64,000 bases of DNA from Streptomyces sp. NBC_01232 (GCF_035989885.1 NZ_CP108518.1:62001-126000); one strand, 5' to 3'; positions 15,998 to 25,355 are shown, counted from the stretch's first letter. The notes: generated from the sequence alone by a model not told the origin. A program made the numbers and translations.

Positions 15998-16531
15998 TCA
16001 GGCGGCGGGGCAGAGATTGGCCGGGCGGGCCGGGGCCGAGTCACGGGCCACGGTCGCGCACACCGGCCGCGCGGTCGGGACGGCTACGGCGGTGGCCGTG
16101 GCCTGCGAGCGGTTCCGGGTGAAGACGACGAGGCGCAGCACCGCGAACCGTGCGACACCGGCGAGTGCGCCGGCGCAGAGGTAGACGGCCTGTTCGAGGG
16201 GGGCGCCGGGAGCCGCCACCAGCTGGTGCAGGAGGAGCATCGCCAGGCAGGTCACCGCGTACGCCGCCGCGGCGGAGCCGGCCGACTGCGCGTGCTGGTG
16301 CCAGGTCGCGCGCCCGCCCGTGCCGAAGGTGAAGCGGGCGTGCAGCTCGGTGGCGAGGAGCGTGGAGGCCGCGGTGATCAGGGCGTTGGCCAGGGCCCAG
16401 GGTATGCAGGAGGCGAGGGCCGTCACGGCGAAGCTGGAGGCGAGTCCCACTCCGCCGCCGCAGAGCACGAAGCGGGTGAAGGCCGTGAGGGGGCCGGGCT
16501 CCGCCCGCTGCCGGCTCCGTGCTGTGTCCAT
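15998..16531 (-). CDS. GtrA family membrane protein
   Basis: A 177-residue protein with four hydrophobic segments (about residues 16-36, 42-62, 80-102 and 110-130) and the GtrA pattern FTRFVLCGGGVGLASSFAV plus FAVLRLVVFTRN. GtrA proteins are small four-helix membrane proteins implicated in flipping or translocating polyprenyl-linked sugars for cell-surface glycans. The start at 16531 follows the conserved N-terminal length. A large palindrome lies upstream. Confidence 0.8.
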   Translation of the reverse strand: MDTARSRQRAEPGPLTAFTRFVLCGGGVGLASSFAVTALASCIPWALANALITAASTLLATELHARFTFGTGGRATWHQHAQSAGSAAAAYAVTCLAMLLLHQLVAAPGAPLEQAVYLCAGALAGVARFAVLRLVVFTRNRSQATATAVAVPTARPVCATVARDSAPARPANLCPAA

Positions 16532-16609
16532 GATCCGCCCCCTGATCGCCCGCCCCGCGCGACGCACCCCGCGGCCTGCGGCCGGGGCGCGCCACCCCAT
16601 GACACCATT

Positions 16610-16640
16610 ATGGCTCACACATGGCGCCATGGCGAGCCAT
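16610..16640. promoter_or_regulatory. Composite palindrome upstream of gtrA-like gene
   Basis: ATGGCTC-aca-CATGGC is followed immediately by GCCATG-gc-GAGCCAT, a two-part palindrome centred on GGCGCC, 80 bases upstream of the GtrA start on the minus strand. AT-richer than its surroundings; likely an operator or hairpin. Confidence 0.45.
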
Positions 16641-16724
16641 TATTGGCGCCACGTGTGGCTTCGGGGCATCGCGGCCACACGGTCCGCAGGCCGGAAGGGG
16701 TTTCCTGTTCTCCGTTCCTGCTCT

Positions 16725-16764
16725 CCTGCTGTCCTGCTGTCCTGCTGTCCTGCTGTCCTGCTGT
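16725..16764. repeat. Five tandem copies of CCTGCTGT
   Basis: Five exact head-to-tail 8-bp units in the intergenic region between the GtrA and MFS genes. Simple-sequence slippage array; no gene overlaps it. Confidence 0.85.
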
Positions 16765-16828
16765 CCGGGCTTCCCGGGCCCGCGTGTGTCCGGGCCCCGT
16801 CCGCGCCCGCGGCGTCAGGGCGGGAGTG

Positions 16829-18244
16829 TCAGGGCCGGCGGTCCGCCTCCCGCATCGACAGGGGCGGGACCCTGCCCAGCACCACGAGCCGGTGGCGTAC
16901 GGCCATGACGATCACCGCCGTCGCGACGATGACCATCCCGCCCAGCCGAAGGATCGCGTCGTAGGCCTCCTCGGGCGGCCGCTGCGGCGTCATCGCGGAG
17001 ATCGCCGCCGCGGTCCCGGCGAGGGCGATCGCGCCCAGCGTGACCAGGAACGTCAGCAGCACGCCCGACGCCTCCCCCGCCCGGGCCGGTGCGACGACCT
17101 GCTGGGTCGCCACGCTGGAGAAGGTCCAGCCCAGTCCCAGGCCCAGGCCGCACCATGCGAACACCGGCACGTACAGCCACCAGGCATCGGCCTGGGCCAG
17201 CGCGTACATCCCGGTGCCCGCGACGGCCCCGGCGAGCGCCATCACCGCGGTCGGCCGCATGTACCGGGCCAGCCGCGCCCCGAGCGGCCCGCTGACCGCC
17301 ACCAGCAGGGCCGGGGCCAGGAACACCGTGCCCGCCAGGAGCGGCGAGAGGCCGCGGACGCCCTGGAGGTAGAGCGTGGCGAGGAAGACGGTGACGCCGT
17401 AGCCCATGTTCGAGAGCGAGCCCATCCCGGTCACCAGGACGTACGGGACGTTGCGGAACAGCCGCAGATCGACCAGCGGGTGCCGGGCGAGGCGCTCGCG
17501 CACCAGGAACAGCCCGCCGGCCGTCACGGCCGCGGCGAAGCAGCCGAGAGTACGGGCACTCCCCCAGCCCCAGGCGTCCCCGCGCTCCACGGCCAGGGTC
17601 AGTGCCGCCAGCGAGCACACGATCAGGGCGCAGCCGAGGAGGTCGAGCTCGCGGGGCGCCGAGGTGTCGCGCGAGTTCGGTACGCAGGCGAGGGCGGCGA
17701 GCAGCGAGATCAGGCTCAGCGGGACCATCAGCCAGAAGATCCAGCGCCAGCCGGGCCCTTCGGTGAACCCTCCGCCCACGAAGGGCCCGAGCGCGGTCCC
17801 GATGTTGGCGACGCCGAAGACGGCGCCCAGGGCCTTGGCCCGGGTCTCCTCGGGAAAGGTGTTGGTGATCACGGACACGGACACCGGGAAGACGAACGCC
17901 GCGCCCACGCCCTGCGCGATCCGGGCCACCACCAGCAGACCGAGGCCGGGAGCCAGCGCGCAGCCCACGGAACCGGCCGTGAACAGGGCGAGCCCGGCCA
18001 GCAGGGTGCCCCGCCGTCCGAAGACGTCCCCCACCCGGCCGCCGACGATGAAGAAGCAGCCGATGGCGAGCATGTAGGCGGACAGGGTCCACTGCGCGGC
18101 CGAGTCCGTGATGCCGAGCTCCGCCGCGATGCCGGGAAGGGCGAGGTTGAGGGCGAAGAAGTCGAGCTGGATGCAGAACAGGGCGACGGCGACCGCGACG
18201 AAGGCCCCCGTCCTCCGCGCGGCCGGCGAGGACTCAGCGCGCAT
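16829..18244 (-). CDS. MFS drug exporter, DHA2 (14-TMS) type
   Basis: A 471-residue protein starting at ATG 18244. It shows about fourteen hydrophobic helices, the motif GGRVGDVFGRRGTLLAGL between helices 2 and 3, and VARIAQGVGAAFVFPVSVSVI, typical of EmrB/QacA-type drug:proton antiporters. No regulator gene is adjacent on the same strand. It probably exports an antibiotic or toxic compound; substrate unknown. Confidence 0.9.
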   Translation of the reverse strand: MRAESSPAARRTGAFVAVAVALFCIQLDFFALNLALPGIAAELGITDSAAQWTLSAYMLAIGCFFIVGGRVGDVFGRRGTLLAGLALFTAGSVGCALAPGLGLLVVARIAQGVGAAFVFPVSVSVITNTFPEETRAKALGAVFGVANIGTALGPFVGGGFTEGPGWRWIFWLMVPLSLISLLAALACVPNSRDTSAPRELDLLGCALIVCSLAALTLAVERGDAWGWGSARTLGCFAAAVTAGGLFLVRERLARHPLVDLRLFRNVPYVLVTGMGSLSNMGYGVTVFLATLYLQGVRGLSPLLAGTVFLAPALLVAVSGPLGARLARYMRPTAVMALAGAVAGTGMYALAQADAWWLYVPVFAWCGLGLGLGWTFSSVATQQVVAPARAGEASGVLLTFLVTLGAIALAGTAAAISAMTPQRPPEEAYDAILRLGGMVIVATAVIVMAVRHRLVVLGRVPPLSMREADRRP

Positions 18245-18485
18245 GGGGGCGTTCCTCTCGGCCGGGGCAGTCGGGACACCGCTGAATGGCCGCACGCAGG
18301 CCGTCATCCCATTGTGGGGCGGCCTGACGGGGGACGCAGTGCGGCTGGGGCCCCGGCGGGTGAAATGCGCAGGCCCGGCCGGGCGGGGGCCATCCGGGCG
18401 GGGCGCGGGGCCCGTGCGGCACGGCGGCCGGGGCGGCGGGGTGTTGCGGGCGCATGCTGTTGTCCCCCCTCTGTTGGAGAGGCCC

Positions 18486-19070
18486 GTGAGTGATCCCAGC
18501 CCCCGAGTGACCCCGAGGCCGGCGTCCGCCGCACCGGGTGATGCCGCTCCCGCTCCCGGGGTCATCGGCATCGGGCTCGCCGCGGTGCTGACGTTCGCGC
18601 TCGCCCAGGGTTCGTGGCAGTGGTTCGCCACGTTCATCGGGGTGACGCTCCTCGCGGTGATGTCCGCCTTCCAGCGGCGGGCGCAGTGGACTCCGGAGAT
18701 CCGTTCGCCGTACATGCGCGGCCTGGTCGCGTACGCGCTGATCGTCGGCCTGTGCGTGGCGGTCGCGCTCGCTCCCCTGCTGCAGCGCCGGGCCTGGCTG
18801 TTCCCGATGCCGGGCACGCGCGGCGACTGTGTGCTGGCGGGGCGGTACGCGGCCCTTAAGGCGGAGGCGGCGCTGGGGAACCTGGCCGGCAATGACGCTG
18901 CGGCGCTGGCGTTCGCGCAGCAGGACCAGGCGCGCAAGGCGGTCGCCGAGTGCCTGGCGGCCACGACGACCCTGTGGCTGCCCCTGTACGGGCTGGGGGT
19001 GGCGGTGCTGGTGGGAGCGGTCGCGTGGCTCCGTGACCGGGCCCGGGCCCGGTCGGGCGCCGCCGGCTGA
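18486..19070 (+). CDS. Hypothetical membrane protein
   Basis: A 194-residue protein from a GTG at 18486. A Pro/Ala-rich N-terminal tail precedes hydrophobic segments at about residues 26-44, 47-62, 80-100 and 160-180. A Cys in GDCVLAGRYAALKAE and a second in VAECLAATT lie in the loop before the last helix, possibly a disulfide-stapled extracytoplasmic loop. No family recognised. Confidence 0.65.
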   Translation: MSDPSPRVTPRPASAAPGDAAPAPGVIGIGLAAVLTFALAQGSWQWFATFIGVTLLAVMSAFQRRAQWTPEIRSPYMRGLVAYALIVGLCVAVALAPLLQRRAWLFPMPGTRGDCVLAGRYAALKAEAALGNLAGNDAAALAFAQQDQARKAVAECLAATTTLWLPLYGLGVAVLVGAVAWLRDRARARSGAAG

Positions 19071-19383
19071 GGAGTTCCGGCTCCAGGGTGTCCTGCCGGC
19101 CGGTGCGCAGCCTTTCCAACCGGCGCAACCCGTACCGTCGTTCGCGCGTCTTGCAGGCCGGACCGCGGCCGTGGGCGTGCCCGCTGCGGCGTGGTCGTGA
19201 CGCAGGTCACGGGAACCCGTCGTGGACGGCGGACAGCCGACAGGAGTGACAACACAGATGTGCATCCGGGTGCGGTCCCGGCCGTGGCCGTGTCCGGCCG
19301 CGATGTCCGGGGCCCGTGGCGGCTCCTGACTCCTGCCGGCCCGGCTCTCCTTCCCCCACTGCATTGTTCGAGAGGTCTTCACC
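19071..19383. promoter_or_regulatory. Leader/promoter region of the P450 operon
   Basis: A 313-base gene-free interval. Around 19223-19242 TGGACG, CGGACA and CGACA occur in close succession, weakly resembling the TGGACA repeats at 12856-12955 and 23196-23294. No ORF of interest. Confidence 0.3.
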
Positions 19384-20604
19384 ATGCCCGCGGTCCCTGC
19401 CCGTTTCAGTGTCCTGTCCAAGGACTTCGCCGCCGCCCCCCACCGCTACTTCGCACGGCTGAGGGAGCGGGCTCCGGTGCACTACGAGCCGGCGATCGAC
19501 AGCTACTTCCTCTCCCGCCACGAGGACGTGAAGCGGGTGCTGACCGACCATGAGGCCTTCAGCACCGAGATGTTGCAGGTGCGTGCCGAGCCGGTGATGC
19601 GCGGGCCGGTCCTCGCCCAGATGACCGGCGCCGAGCACACCGCGAAACGGAAGATCGTCGTACGGGCGTTCACCGGACGGGCCCTGGAGAGACAGATACG
19701 CGCCGTCCACGCCAACGCCGCCGAGCTCATGGCCCCTTTCCTCGCCCGGGGGCGGATGGACCTGGTCAACGACTTCGGCAAGCCGTTCGCCGTGCACGTC
19801 GCGCTCGACGTCCTGGGGCTCGACAAAGGGGACTGGCAGCAGGTGGCCGCCTGGCACGGCGGGGTCGCCGAGTTCGTCACCAGCCTCGCCCTCACCCCCG
19901 AGCGCCGCCGGCACTGCATCGACTGCGCCGAGGAGTTGGAGACCTATCTCCTGCCCGTCATCGAGCAGCGGCGCAGCCGTCCCGGCGACGATCTGATATC
20001 GAGGCTGTGCACGGCCGAGTTCGGCGGTGTCGTCATGAGCGACCGCGACGTCACCGCGCTGATCATCAACGTCCTGGTCGCCGCCGCCGAGCCGGCGGAC
20101 AAGACGCTCGCCCTGCTCTTCAAGCACCTGATCGACCGTCCCGAGCAGCTGGCGCAGGTCCGCCGGGACCCGCGGCTGCTGGCCGCCGCGATCGCGGAGA
20201 CCCTGCGATACAGCCCGCCGGTCCAGCTCATTCCCCGCCGGGCGGAGCAGGACGCGGTGTTCGCCGGCGCCACCGTCCCGGCCGGTGCGACCGTCTTCTG
20301 CATGATCGGCGCGGCCAACCGGGATCCCGGCGCCTTCGGTGACCCGGACGTCTTCGACATCCACCGCCCGGACCTGGGCGCCGCCCGTTCCTTCACCGCG
20401 GCCGCCCAGCACCTGTCCTTCGGCGCCGGACTGCACCAGTGCGTCGGCGCGGCCTTCGCGCGTGCCGAGATCGAGACGGTCGCCGCGATGCTGCTGCCCC
20501 TGCTCGACGAGGTCCGCTACAGCCCCGGTTTCCGCTACCGGGAAGCCGGCCTGTACACGCGGGGGCCGCTCGCGCTGTCGCTGGACTTCACCCCCGTCGG
20601 CTGA
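19384..20604 (+). CDS. Cytochrome P450
   Basis: A 406-residue soluble bacterial P450. The heme-binding loop is LSFGAGLHQCVGAAFAR with Cys353 as axial ligand. The K-helix ExxR is ETLR at 272-275. The I-helix reads AAAEPADKT at 233-241 instead of the usual A-G-x-E/D-T-T, keeping an acid and Thr241 but with Glu-Pro and Lys inserted. It would need ferredoxin partners from elsewhere. First gene of a group with SnoaL-like, ATPase-regulator, exporter, SRPBCC and carotenoid-oxygenase genes, suggesting oxidation of a small lipophilic substrate. Confidence 0.93.
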   Translation: MPAVPARFSVLSKDFAAAPHRYFARLRERAPVHYEPAIDSYFLSRHEDVKRVLTDHEAFSTEMLQVRAEPVMRGPVLAQMTGAEHTAKRKIVVRAFTGRALERQIRAVHANAAELMAPFLARGRMDLVNDFGKPFAVHVALDVLGLDKGDWQQVAAWHGGVAEFVTSLALTPERRRHCIDCAEELETYLLPVIEQRRSRPGDDLISRLCTAEFGGVVMSDRDVTALIINVLVAAAEPADKTLALLFKHLIDRPEQLAQVRRDPRLLAAAIAETLRYSPPVQLIPRRAEQDAVFAGATVPAGATVFCMIGAANRDPGAFGDPDVFDIHRPDLGAARSFTAAAQHLSFGAGLHQCVGAAFARAEIETVAAMLLPLLDEVRYSPGFRYREAGLYTRGPLALSLDFTPVG

Positions 20605-20727
20605 GAGCGCGGCGCCGGCCGTGACCTGCGGCCGTCTCGCCCGCCGGGCCTGTGCCGGGCCCTGCCTTCCGCGGCTGCGTGAGCCCGGATTTCGCTGTCC
20701 CCCACTTTGTTTCAGGAGAAGACGACC

Positions 20728-21120
20728 ATGACGTCGACCGATATCGCCACGGCCATCCACGATCTGCTGTTCGAGCCGGGCCTGGACCTCGCCGAAGCCA
20801 TCGACCGGCACTTCGCCCCCGACTACCGCCAGCGCACCAACGGCGTGTGGAGCGACAGGACGGGCTTCGCCCGGCACATGACGCGCCTGCGCTCGCTGGT
20901 CGGCAGCGGGCACGTCGAGGTCCACGAAGAGCTCCGCGACGGGCTGCTCTACGCCGACCGTCACACCGTCACCCTCGGCCACCGCGACGGCCACACCTCC
21001 CGTACCGAGGTGTACCTCTTCGCCCGGATGGCACCCGACGGCCGCTTCCGGCGCGTGGAGGAGACCACTCTGCTGATCACCGGAGACGCCGAGGACAACA
21101 ACATCGGACTGGTCGGCTGA
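20728..21120 (+). CDS. SnoaL-like (NTF2-fold) protein
   Basis: A 130-residue cytosolic protein with a good AGGAG site before ATG 20728. Pattern IDRHFAPDYRQRTNGVWSDRTGFARHM followed by a four-stranded sheet ending in RRVEETTLLITG is typical of SnoaL-like polyketide-tailoring or isomerase folds. It sits between the P450 and ATPase genes in the same direction, so it may act on the same substrate. No unambiguous catalytic residue can be named. Confidence 0.75.
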   Translation: MTSTDIATAIHDLLFEPGLDLAEAIDRHFAPDYRQRTNGVWSDRTGFARHMTRLRSLVGSGHVEVHEELRDGLLYADRHTVTLGHRDGHTSRTEVYLFARMAPDGRFRRVEETTLLITGDAEDNNIGLVG

Positions 21121-21152
21121 CCGGGCCGGGAGCGAGGGAGAGGGGAGCCGCC

Positions 21153-23159
21153 ATGGTGTCCGTGGGGGAAAGACTGAGCAGGGCGCGCGTACGGGCCTTC
21201 GTGGGACGGGACGAGGAACTCGGCCGGTTCGGGGAGGCGTTGGCCGGTGATCCGCAGGCGCCGTTCGCGTTCTACGTGTACGGGCCGGGCGGCATCGGGA
21301 AGTCGACGCTGCTGCGGCGGCTGGCGGACCACGCCCGTGCGTCGGGCCGGCTGCTCGTGGAACTCGACGGCCGGTTCGTCAGCCGGGACCCGGCCGATTT
21401 CGAGCACGCCACCGGTCCGTTCCTGGATGTTCCGGGCACGGTCCTGTTCGTGGACTCCTTCGAGCACTGCCAGTGGCTGGAGAGCTGGCTGTGGCACCAC
21501 TTCCTGCCCCGAGCCGCGGACGACACCCTGGTGGTGCTGGCCGGGCGGCGTGCTCCGCAGCCGCAGTGGACCGCCGACCCCGCCTGGTCCCGGCTGCTGC
21601 ACGTGAGCGAACTGGAGCCGTTCTCCGAGGAGCAGGCGCGGAGCCTGCTGGTGTCGGCGCAGATCCGGCCCGAACTGCGCGACCGGGTGCTGCGCTTCGC
21701 CGGAGGCAACCCGCTGGCGCTGTCGCTGGCGGCCGCGGCGGGATCGGAGGGGTGCGGCAGGCAGGAGATCTGGGCTCCGACGGCGGATGTGCTGCGCACC
21801 CTGCTGGCGGGGCTGATCGGGGAGGTGCCCACGGCGGCCCACCGCCGCGCCCTGGAGGTGGCGGCGCAGGCCCGTTCGACGTCGGAGGAACTCCTCGCGG
21901 CGGTGCTGCCCGAGGAGGACGTCCATCCGCTCTTCTCCTGGCTGCGGGACCTGCCGTTCATGGAGTCGACCCACCGCGGGCTCCATCCGCACGACGCCGC
22001 GCGCGAGACCCTCGCCGCCGACCTGCGCTGGCGGGCGCCGAACGCCTTCGAGTCGATGCGCCGGCGCCTGGCGGACGAGTACCTGCGCCTCCTGCGCGAG
22101 GCACCCGAGGAGCGGGTGTGGACCGTCACCGACGATCTCTTCTACCTCTTCCGGGAGGGCGAGACGCTGGCCCGGCTGCGGTGCTGGTCCCGCGAGGACG
22201 AGGTGCACGACCGTCCTCTGCACCCGGATGACATCGATGTCGTGCTGCGCATGGCCGAGGAGACCGAGGGGGCGGCCGGCGCGGAGCTGGTCCGCTACTG
22301 GGCGCAGCGCCAGCCGCAGGCGTTCAGCGTCTACCGGCTGGTGAGCACGGGCCGGATCGTGGCGTTCACGGCCCGGCTGGTCCTGCCGGCCCCGGCCGAC
22401 CCCCGGGACGTGGCGGCCGATCCCGTCGTCGCGGCCGCCTGGCGGTACACCGAGGCCACCGCGCCGGTGGGTGCGGGCGAGCACATCGGCATCAGCCGTT
22501 TCTCGGTCTATCCCGAGCGGTACCAGGTTCCCTCGCGCGTCATCGACCTGAGCAGTTCCCGGGCCCATGCGGAGGCGGCGCGGGCCCGCGGCCGTGCCTA
22601 CGGTTTCGCGGTGTTCCAGGACGCCGAGACCTGGGCCGGGCGGGTCAGGGGCACGCTCGACGACACCGGGGCGCGGCCGCGGGTGGGTGCGTACTCCTAC
22701 GGGCTGTTCGGTGTGGACTGGCGCCGGCTGCCGGTGGAGGCATGGCTGCTGCGTTTCATATCGGCCACGGCCGGGCCGGCGCCGTCCGCGTCCGGGCCGT
22801 CGCCCGTCTCACGGGCCGCGTTCGACCAGGCCGTGCGCGAGGCGCTGGCGCACTGGCGCGATACGGACGCGTTCGCCGCCTGCGCTCTGATGCGTACCCG
22901 TCTGGCGGCCGACTTCGGTGAACCGGTCGGGGAGTTGCGTGCCCTGCTGCGCGGGGCCGTCGACGATCTCGCGGGGGATCCGCGCGGAGTGCGGGCGCGT
23001 GAGGCCCTGACGGCGGGCTACTTCTCCGGTGCGCCCACCCAGGAGGCCGCCGCGCGCCGTCTGGGTCTTCCGTACGGGACCTACCGTCGTCACCTGCGTC
23101 AGGGTCTGGACCTGCTCGGCGAGGCGTTGTGGCAGCGGGAGCTGCACGACCCGAGGTAG
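21153..23159 (+). CDS. P-loop ATPase with C-terminal helix-turn-helix
   Basis: A 668-residue protein. Walker A is GPGGIGKST at 44-52, followed by VLFVDSFEHCQW (Walker B-like) and an AAA/STAND-type arrangement (GNPLALSLAAAAG). The C-terminal ~45 residues (REALTAGYFSG...QEAAARRLGLPYGTYRRHLRQGLDLL) resemble a sigma-70 region 4 or LuxR-like HTH. The architecture suggests a STAND-class transcriptional regulator sensing a ligand. It is encoded just upstream of the exporter promoter with TGGACA repeats and is the best local candidate to bind them. The middle ~300 residues are not recognised. Confidence 0.7.
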   Translation: MVSVGERLSRARVRAFVGRDEELGRFGEALAGDPQAPFAFYVYGPGGIGKSTLLRRLADHARASGRLLVELDGRFVSRDPADFEHATGPFLDVPGTVLFVDSFEHCQWLESWLWHHFLPRAADDTLVVLAGRRAPQPQWTADPAWSRLLHVSELEPFSEEQARSLLVSAQIRPELRDRVLRFAGGNPLALSLAAAAGSEGCGRQEIWAPTADVLRTLLAGLIGEVPTAAHRRALEVAAQARSTSEELLAAVLPEEDVHPLFSWLRDLPFMESTHRGLHPHDAARETLAADLRWRAPNAFESMRRRLADEYLRLLREAPEERVWTVTDDLFYLFREGETLARLRCWSREDEVHDRPLHPDDIDVVLRMAEETEGAAGAELVRYWAQRQPQAFSVYRLVSTGRIVAFTARLVLPAPADPRDVAADPVVAAAWRYTEATAPVGAGEHIGISRFSVYPERYQVPSRVIDLSSSRAHAEAARARGRAYGFAVFQDAETWAGRVRGTLDDTGARPRVGAYSYGLFGVDWRRLPVEAWLLRFISATAGPAPSASGPSPVSRAAFDQAVREALAHWRDTDAFAACALMRTRLAADFGEPVGELRALLRGAVDDLAGDPRGVRAREALTAGYFSGAPTQEAAARRLGLPYGTYRRHLRQGLDLLGEALWQRELHDPR

Positions 23160-23195
23160 CGGCGGCGGGCGCGGGGCGGGCTGCGGCGGGGCGCC

Positions 23196-23294
23196 GGGTG
23201 GACAGGCGCGGACAGCAGTGGACAGTGGCCGCGCCCGCCGGGTCTGGATAGTGGACAGCGTCCGCGCCGAGTGTGTGCGTCATGAACGTTGCAC
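23196..23294 (+). promoter_or_regulatory. Promoter copy B with TGGACA direct repeats
   Basis: TGGACA, CGGACA and TGGACA occur at 10-bp period (23199, 23209, 23219), with a fourth TGGACA about 33 bp further on next to a possible GATAGT -10. The segment is about three quarters identical to 12955-12856 on the other strand, including the ATG and the next ten bases. Drives the MFS gene. Confidence 0.65.
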
Positions 23295-24799
23295 TCACGC
23301 AGACGGGCCGGTCAGCACGCCGGCCCCCCGGGCCGGGAGCGGTGCTCGCGGCGCTCGCCGCGGCCCAGTTCACCGTCATGCTCGCCACCTCGATCGTCAA
23401 TGTGGCGCTCCCTCAGATCCGTGACGGGGCGGGCCTGTCGGACGGCGGGACCACCTGGGTGGTCAACGCCTACGGCCTGGCGTTCGGGGCGCTGCTCCTG
23501 GCGGGCGGACGGGTCGCCGATCTCCTGGGCCGCCGCCGGGTGCTGGTGGCCGGGCTCGCGCTGTTCGTGCTGGCGTCGGTGGCGGCGGGGCTGGCCACCT
23601 CCCCCGGTGTGCTGATCGGTGCCCGTGCGGTGCAGGGGGCCGGCGCCGCCGCGATCGCCCCGGCCGCGCTCGCGCTGGCGATGGACGGGTTCCCGCCCGG
23701 GCCGGCGCGTGGCAGGGCGCTGGGGGTGTGGGGTGCGGTCTCCGGTGCGGGGGCCGCGGGCGGCGTTCTGCTGGGCGGTGTGCTCACCCAGGCGTGGGGC
23801 TGGCCGTGGATCTTCCATTCGGTGGCGTTCGGGGCGGTGCTGGTGCTGGCCGCGGTGGCCGTGCTGGTGCCCCGGGACGCCGTACGCGAGACGGCCGGGC
23901 GGTTCGACCTGCTGGGCACCGTCACCGTGACGCTGGCGCTGACCTGTCTGGTGTGGGGTCTGACCACCGCGCGCGGGGCCGGCTGGGGCGATCCGCCGGT
24001 GCTGGGCGCGCTCGGTGGCGCCGTCGTGCTGCTGGCGGCCTTCTGTGTGATCGAGCGGGGCCGGCCGCAGGCGCTGGTGCCGGTGCGGCTGCTCACCGCG
24101 GGCCGGGTCGGTGCGGGCAATCTGCTGATGGCCCTGCTGGGGTCCGTGTGGATCGCCCTGTTCTTCTTCCTGCCGCTGTACCAGCAGCAGGTCCTCGGGT
24201 CGGGCCCGCTGGTCACGGGAGTGGGGCAACTCCCCCTCGCCGGCGCCCATATGCTCGGCTCCGCCCTCGCCCCGCGCGTGGCCCGGCGGTTCGGTGCCAC
24301 CGCGACCCTGACCGTGGCGCTGCTGACGGAGGCGGCCGGGCTGCTGTGGCTGTCGCGGATGAGCGCCGACGGCACCTACCCGGTGGACGTCCTCGGCCCG
24401 AGCGTCCTGGTCGGCCTGGGGCTCAGCGTCGCCTTCGTCCAGCTCACCGGGCTGGCCGTGGACGGTGTCCCGCGGCAGGACGCGGGTCTTGCCGGCGGGC
24501 TGGTGAACACCACCCGGCAGGTCGGCGGGGCGATCGGTCTCGCGGCCCTGGCCACCCTGGCCGGTTCCGTCACCGCCGGCGCGTCCGCGGACCGGCCCTC
24601 CCTGGAGGCGCTCACGGCCGGCTACCGGGCCGCCTTCACCGTCTCGGCCGCGGTCCTAGCCGTCACGGCCCTCCTCGCGCTGCTCCTCACCCGCCGCACG
24701 GGGGCGCGTACCCCGGCCGCCCCCGCCGGGCCGGCTTCCGATCCGGCTCCCGGCCCGGCGGGCTCTCCGCTCTCCCCCGTCCGGCAGAACACTCCCTAG
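23282..24799 (+). CDS. MFS drug exporter, EmrB/QacA (DHA2) type
   Basis: A 505-residue protein with about fourteen hydrophobic segments. The motif GGRVADLLGRRRVLVAGL follows helix 2, and IGARAVQGAGAAAIAPAALAL marks helix 4. The ATG lies inside the promoter segment that is duplicated upstream of the secreted SnoaL-like gene, so both genes begin with MNVA if the same ATG is used. Likely exports the product or substrate of the adjacent P450/oxygenase genes. Confidence 0.92.
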   Translation: MNVALTQTGRSARRPPGPGAVLAALAAAQFTVMLATSIVNVALPQIRDGAGLSDGGTTWVVNAYGLAFGALLLAGGRVADLLGRRRVLVAGLALFVLASVAAGLATSPGVLIGARAVQGAGAAAIAPAALALAMDGFPPGPARGRALGVWGAVSGAGAAGGVLLGGVLTQAWGWPWIFHSVAFGAVLVLAAVAVLVPRDAVRETAGRFDLLGTVTVTLALTCLVWGLTTARGAGWGDPPVLGALGGAVVLLAAFCVIERGRPQALVPVRLLTAGRVGAGNLLMALLGSVWIALFFFLPLYQQQVLGSGPLVTGVGQLPLAGAHMLGSALAPRVARRFGATATLTVALLTEAAGLLWLSRMSADGTYPVDVLGPSVLVGLGLSVAFVQLTGLAVDGVPRQDAGLAGGLVNTTRQVGGAIGLAALATLAGSVTAGASADRPSLEALTAGYRAAFTVSAAVLAVTALLALLLTRRTGARTPAAPAGPASDPAPGPAGSPLSPVRQNTP

Positions 24800-24881
24800 G
24801 CCGCCGGATCCGTACGACGGGCACGCCCGGAACGCCCGGCACCACCGGTACATGTCGTCCAGAACAGGAAGAAGCACAGCC

Positions 24882-25322
24882 ATGGTCACCATCGACGAGA
24901 GCGCTCCCGTCATCGTCCGCCTGAGCACCGTGATCGACGCCCCGCTCGAGAGCGTGTGGGCGCTGCACACCGACATTGCGGCCTGGCCGCTGTGGAACCC
25001 GGACGTGGTCCGGGTGGAGGCCGAGGGGCCGCTGCGGCCCGGCGGGTCGTTCAGCTGGCGCACCCACGGCCTGGACATCACCTCCACCGTGCGGGAGCTG
25101 GTTCCCGGGGAGCGGATCGTGTGGGGCGGTCCCGCCGCCGGTATCACCGGCGTGCACGTGTGGACGTTCGAGCAGGACGGCGGGCGCACCACCGTCCGCA
25201 CCGAGGAGTCCTGGAGCGGCGCCCCGGTCGAGGCCGCGGCCGACGACCTCCACAAGGCCCTCCACGACTCCCTGGAGAGCTGGCTCTCCCACCTCAAAAG
25301 CCGTGCCGAACAGGCTGCCTGA
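24882..25322 (+). CDS. SRPBCC family protein (polyketide cyclase/START-like)
   Basis: A 146-residue protein with the START-like pattern VRLSTVIDAPLESVWALHTDIAAWPLWNP at the N-terminus and an amphipathic C-terminal helix (LHDSLESWLSHLKSR). The fold has a hydrophobic cavity for lipids, aromatic polyketides or hormones. It is 83 bases after the exporter and 33 before the carotenoid oxygenase, in one transcription unit, so a shared hydrophobic ligand is plausible. Specific activity unknown. Confidence 0.85.
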   Translation: MVTIDESAPVIVRLSTVIDAPLESVWALHTDIAAWPLWNPDVVRVEAEGPLRPGGSFSWRTHGLDITSTVRELVPGERIVWGGPAAGITGVHVWTFEQDGGRTTVRTEESWSGAPVEAAADDLHKALHDSLESWLSHLKSRAEQAA

Positions 25323-25355
25323 CCACCTCTCACACCGATCGAGGAGATATCTGCC

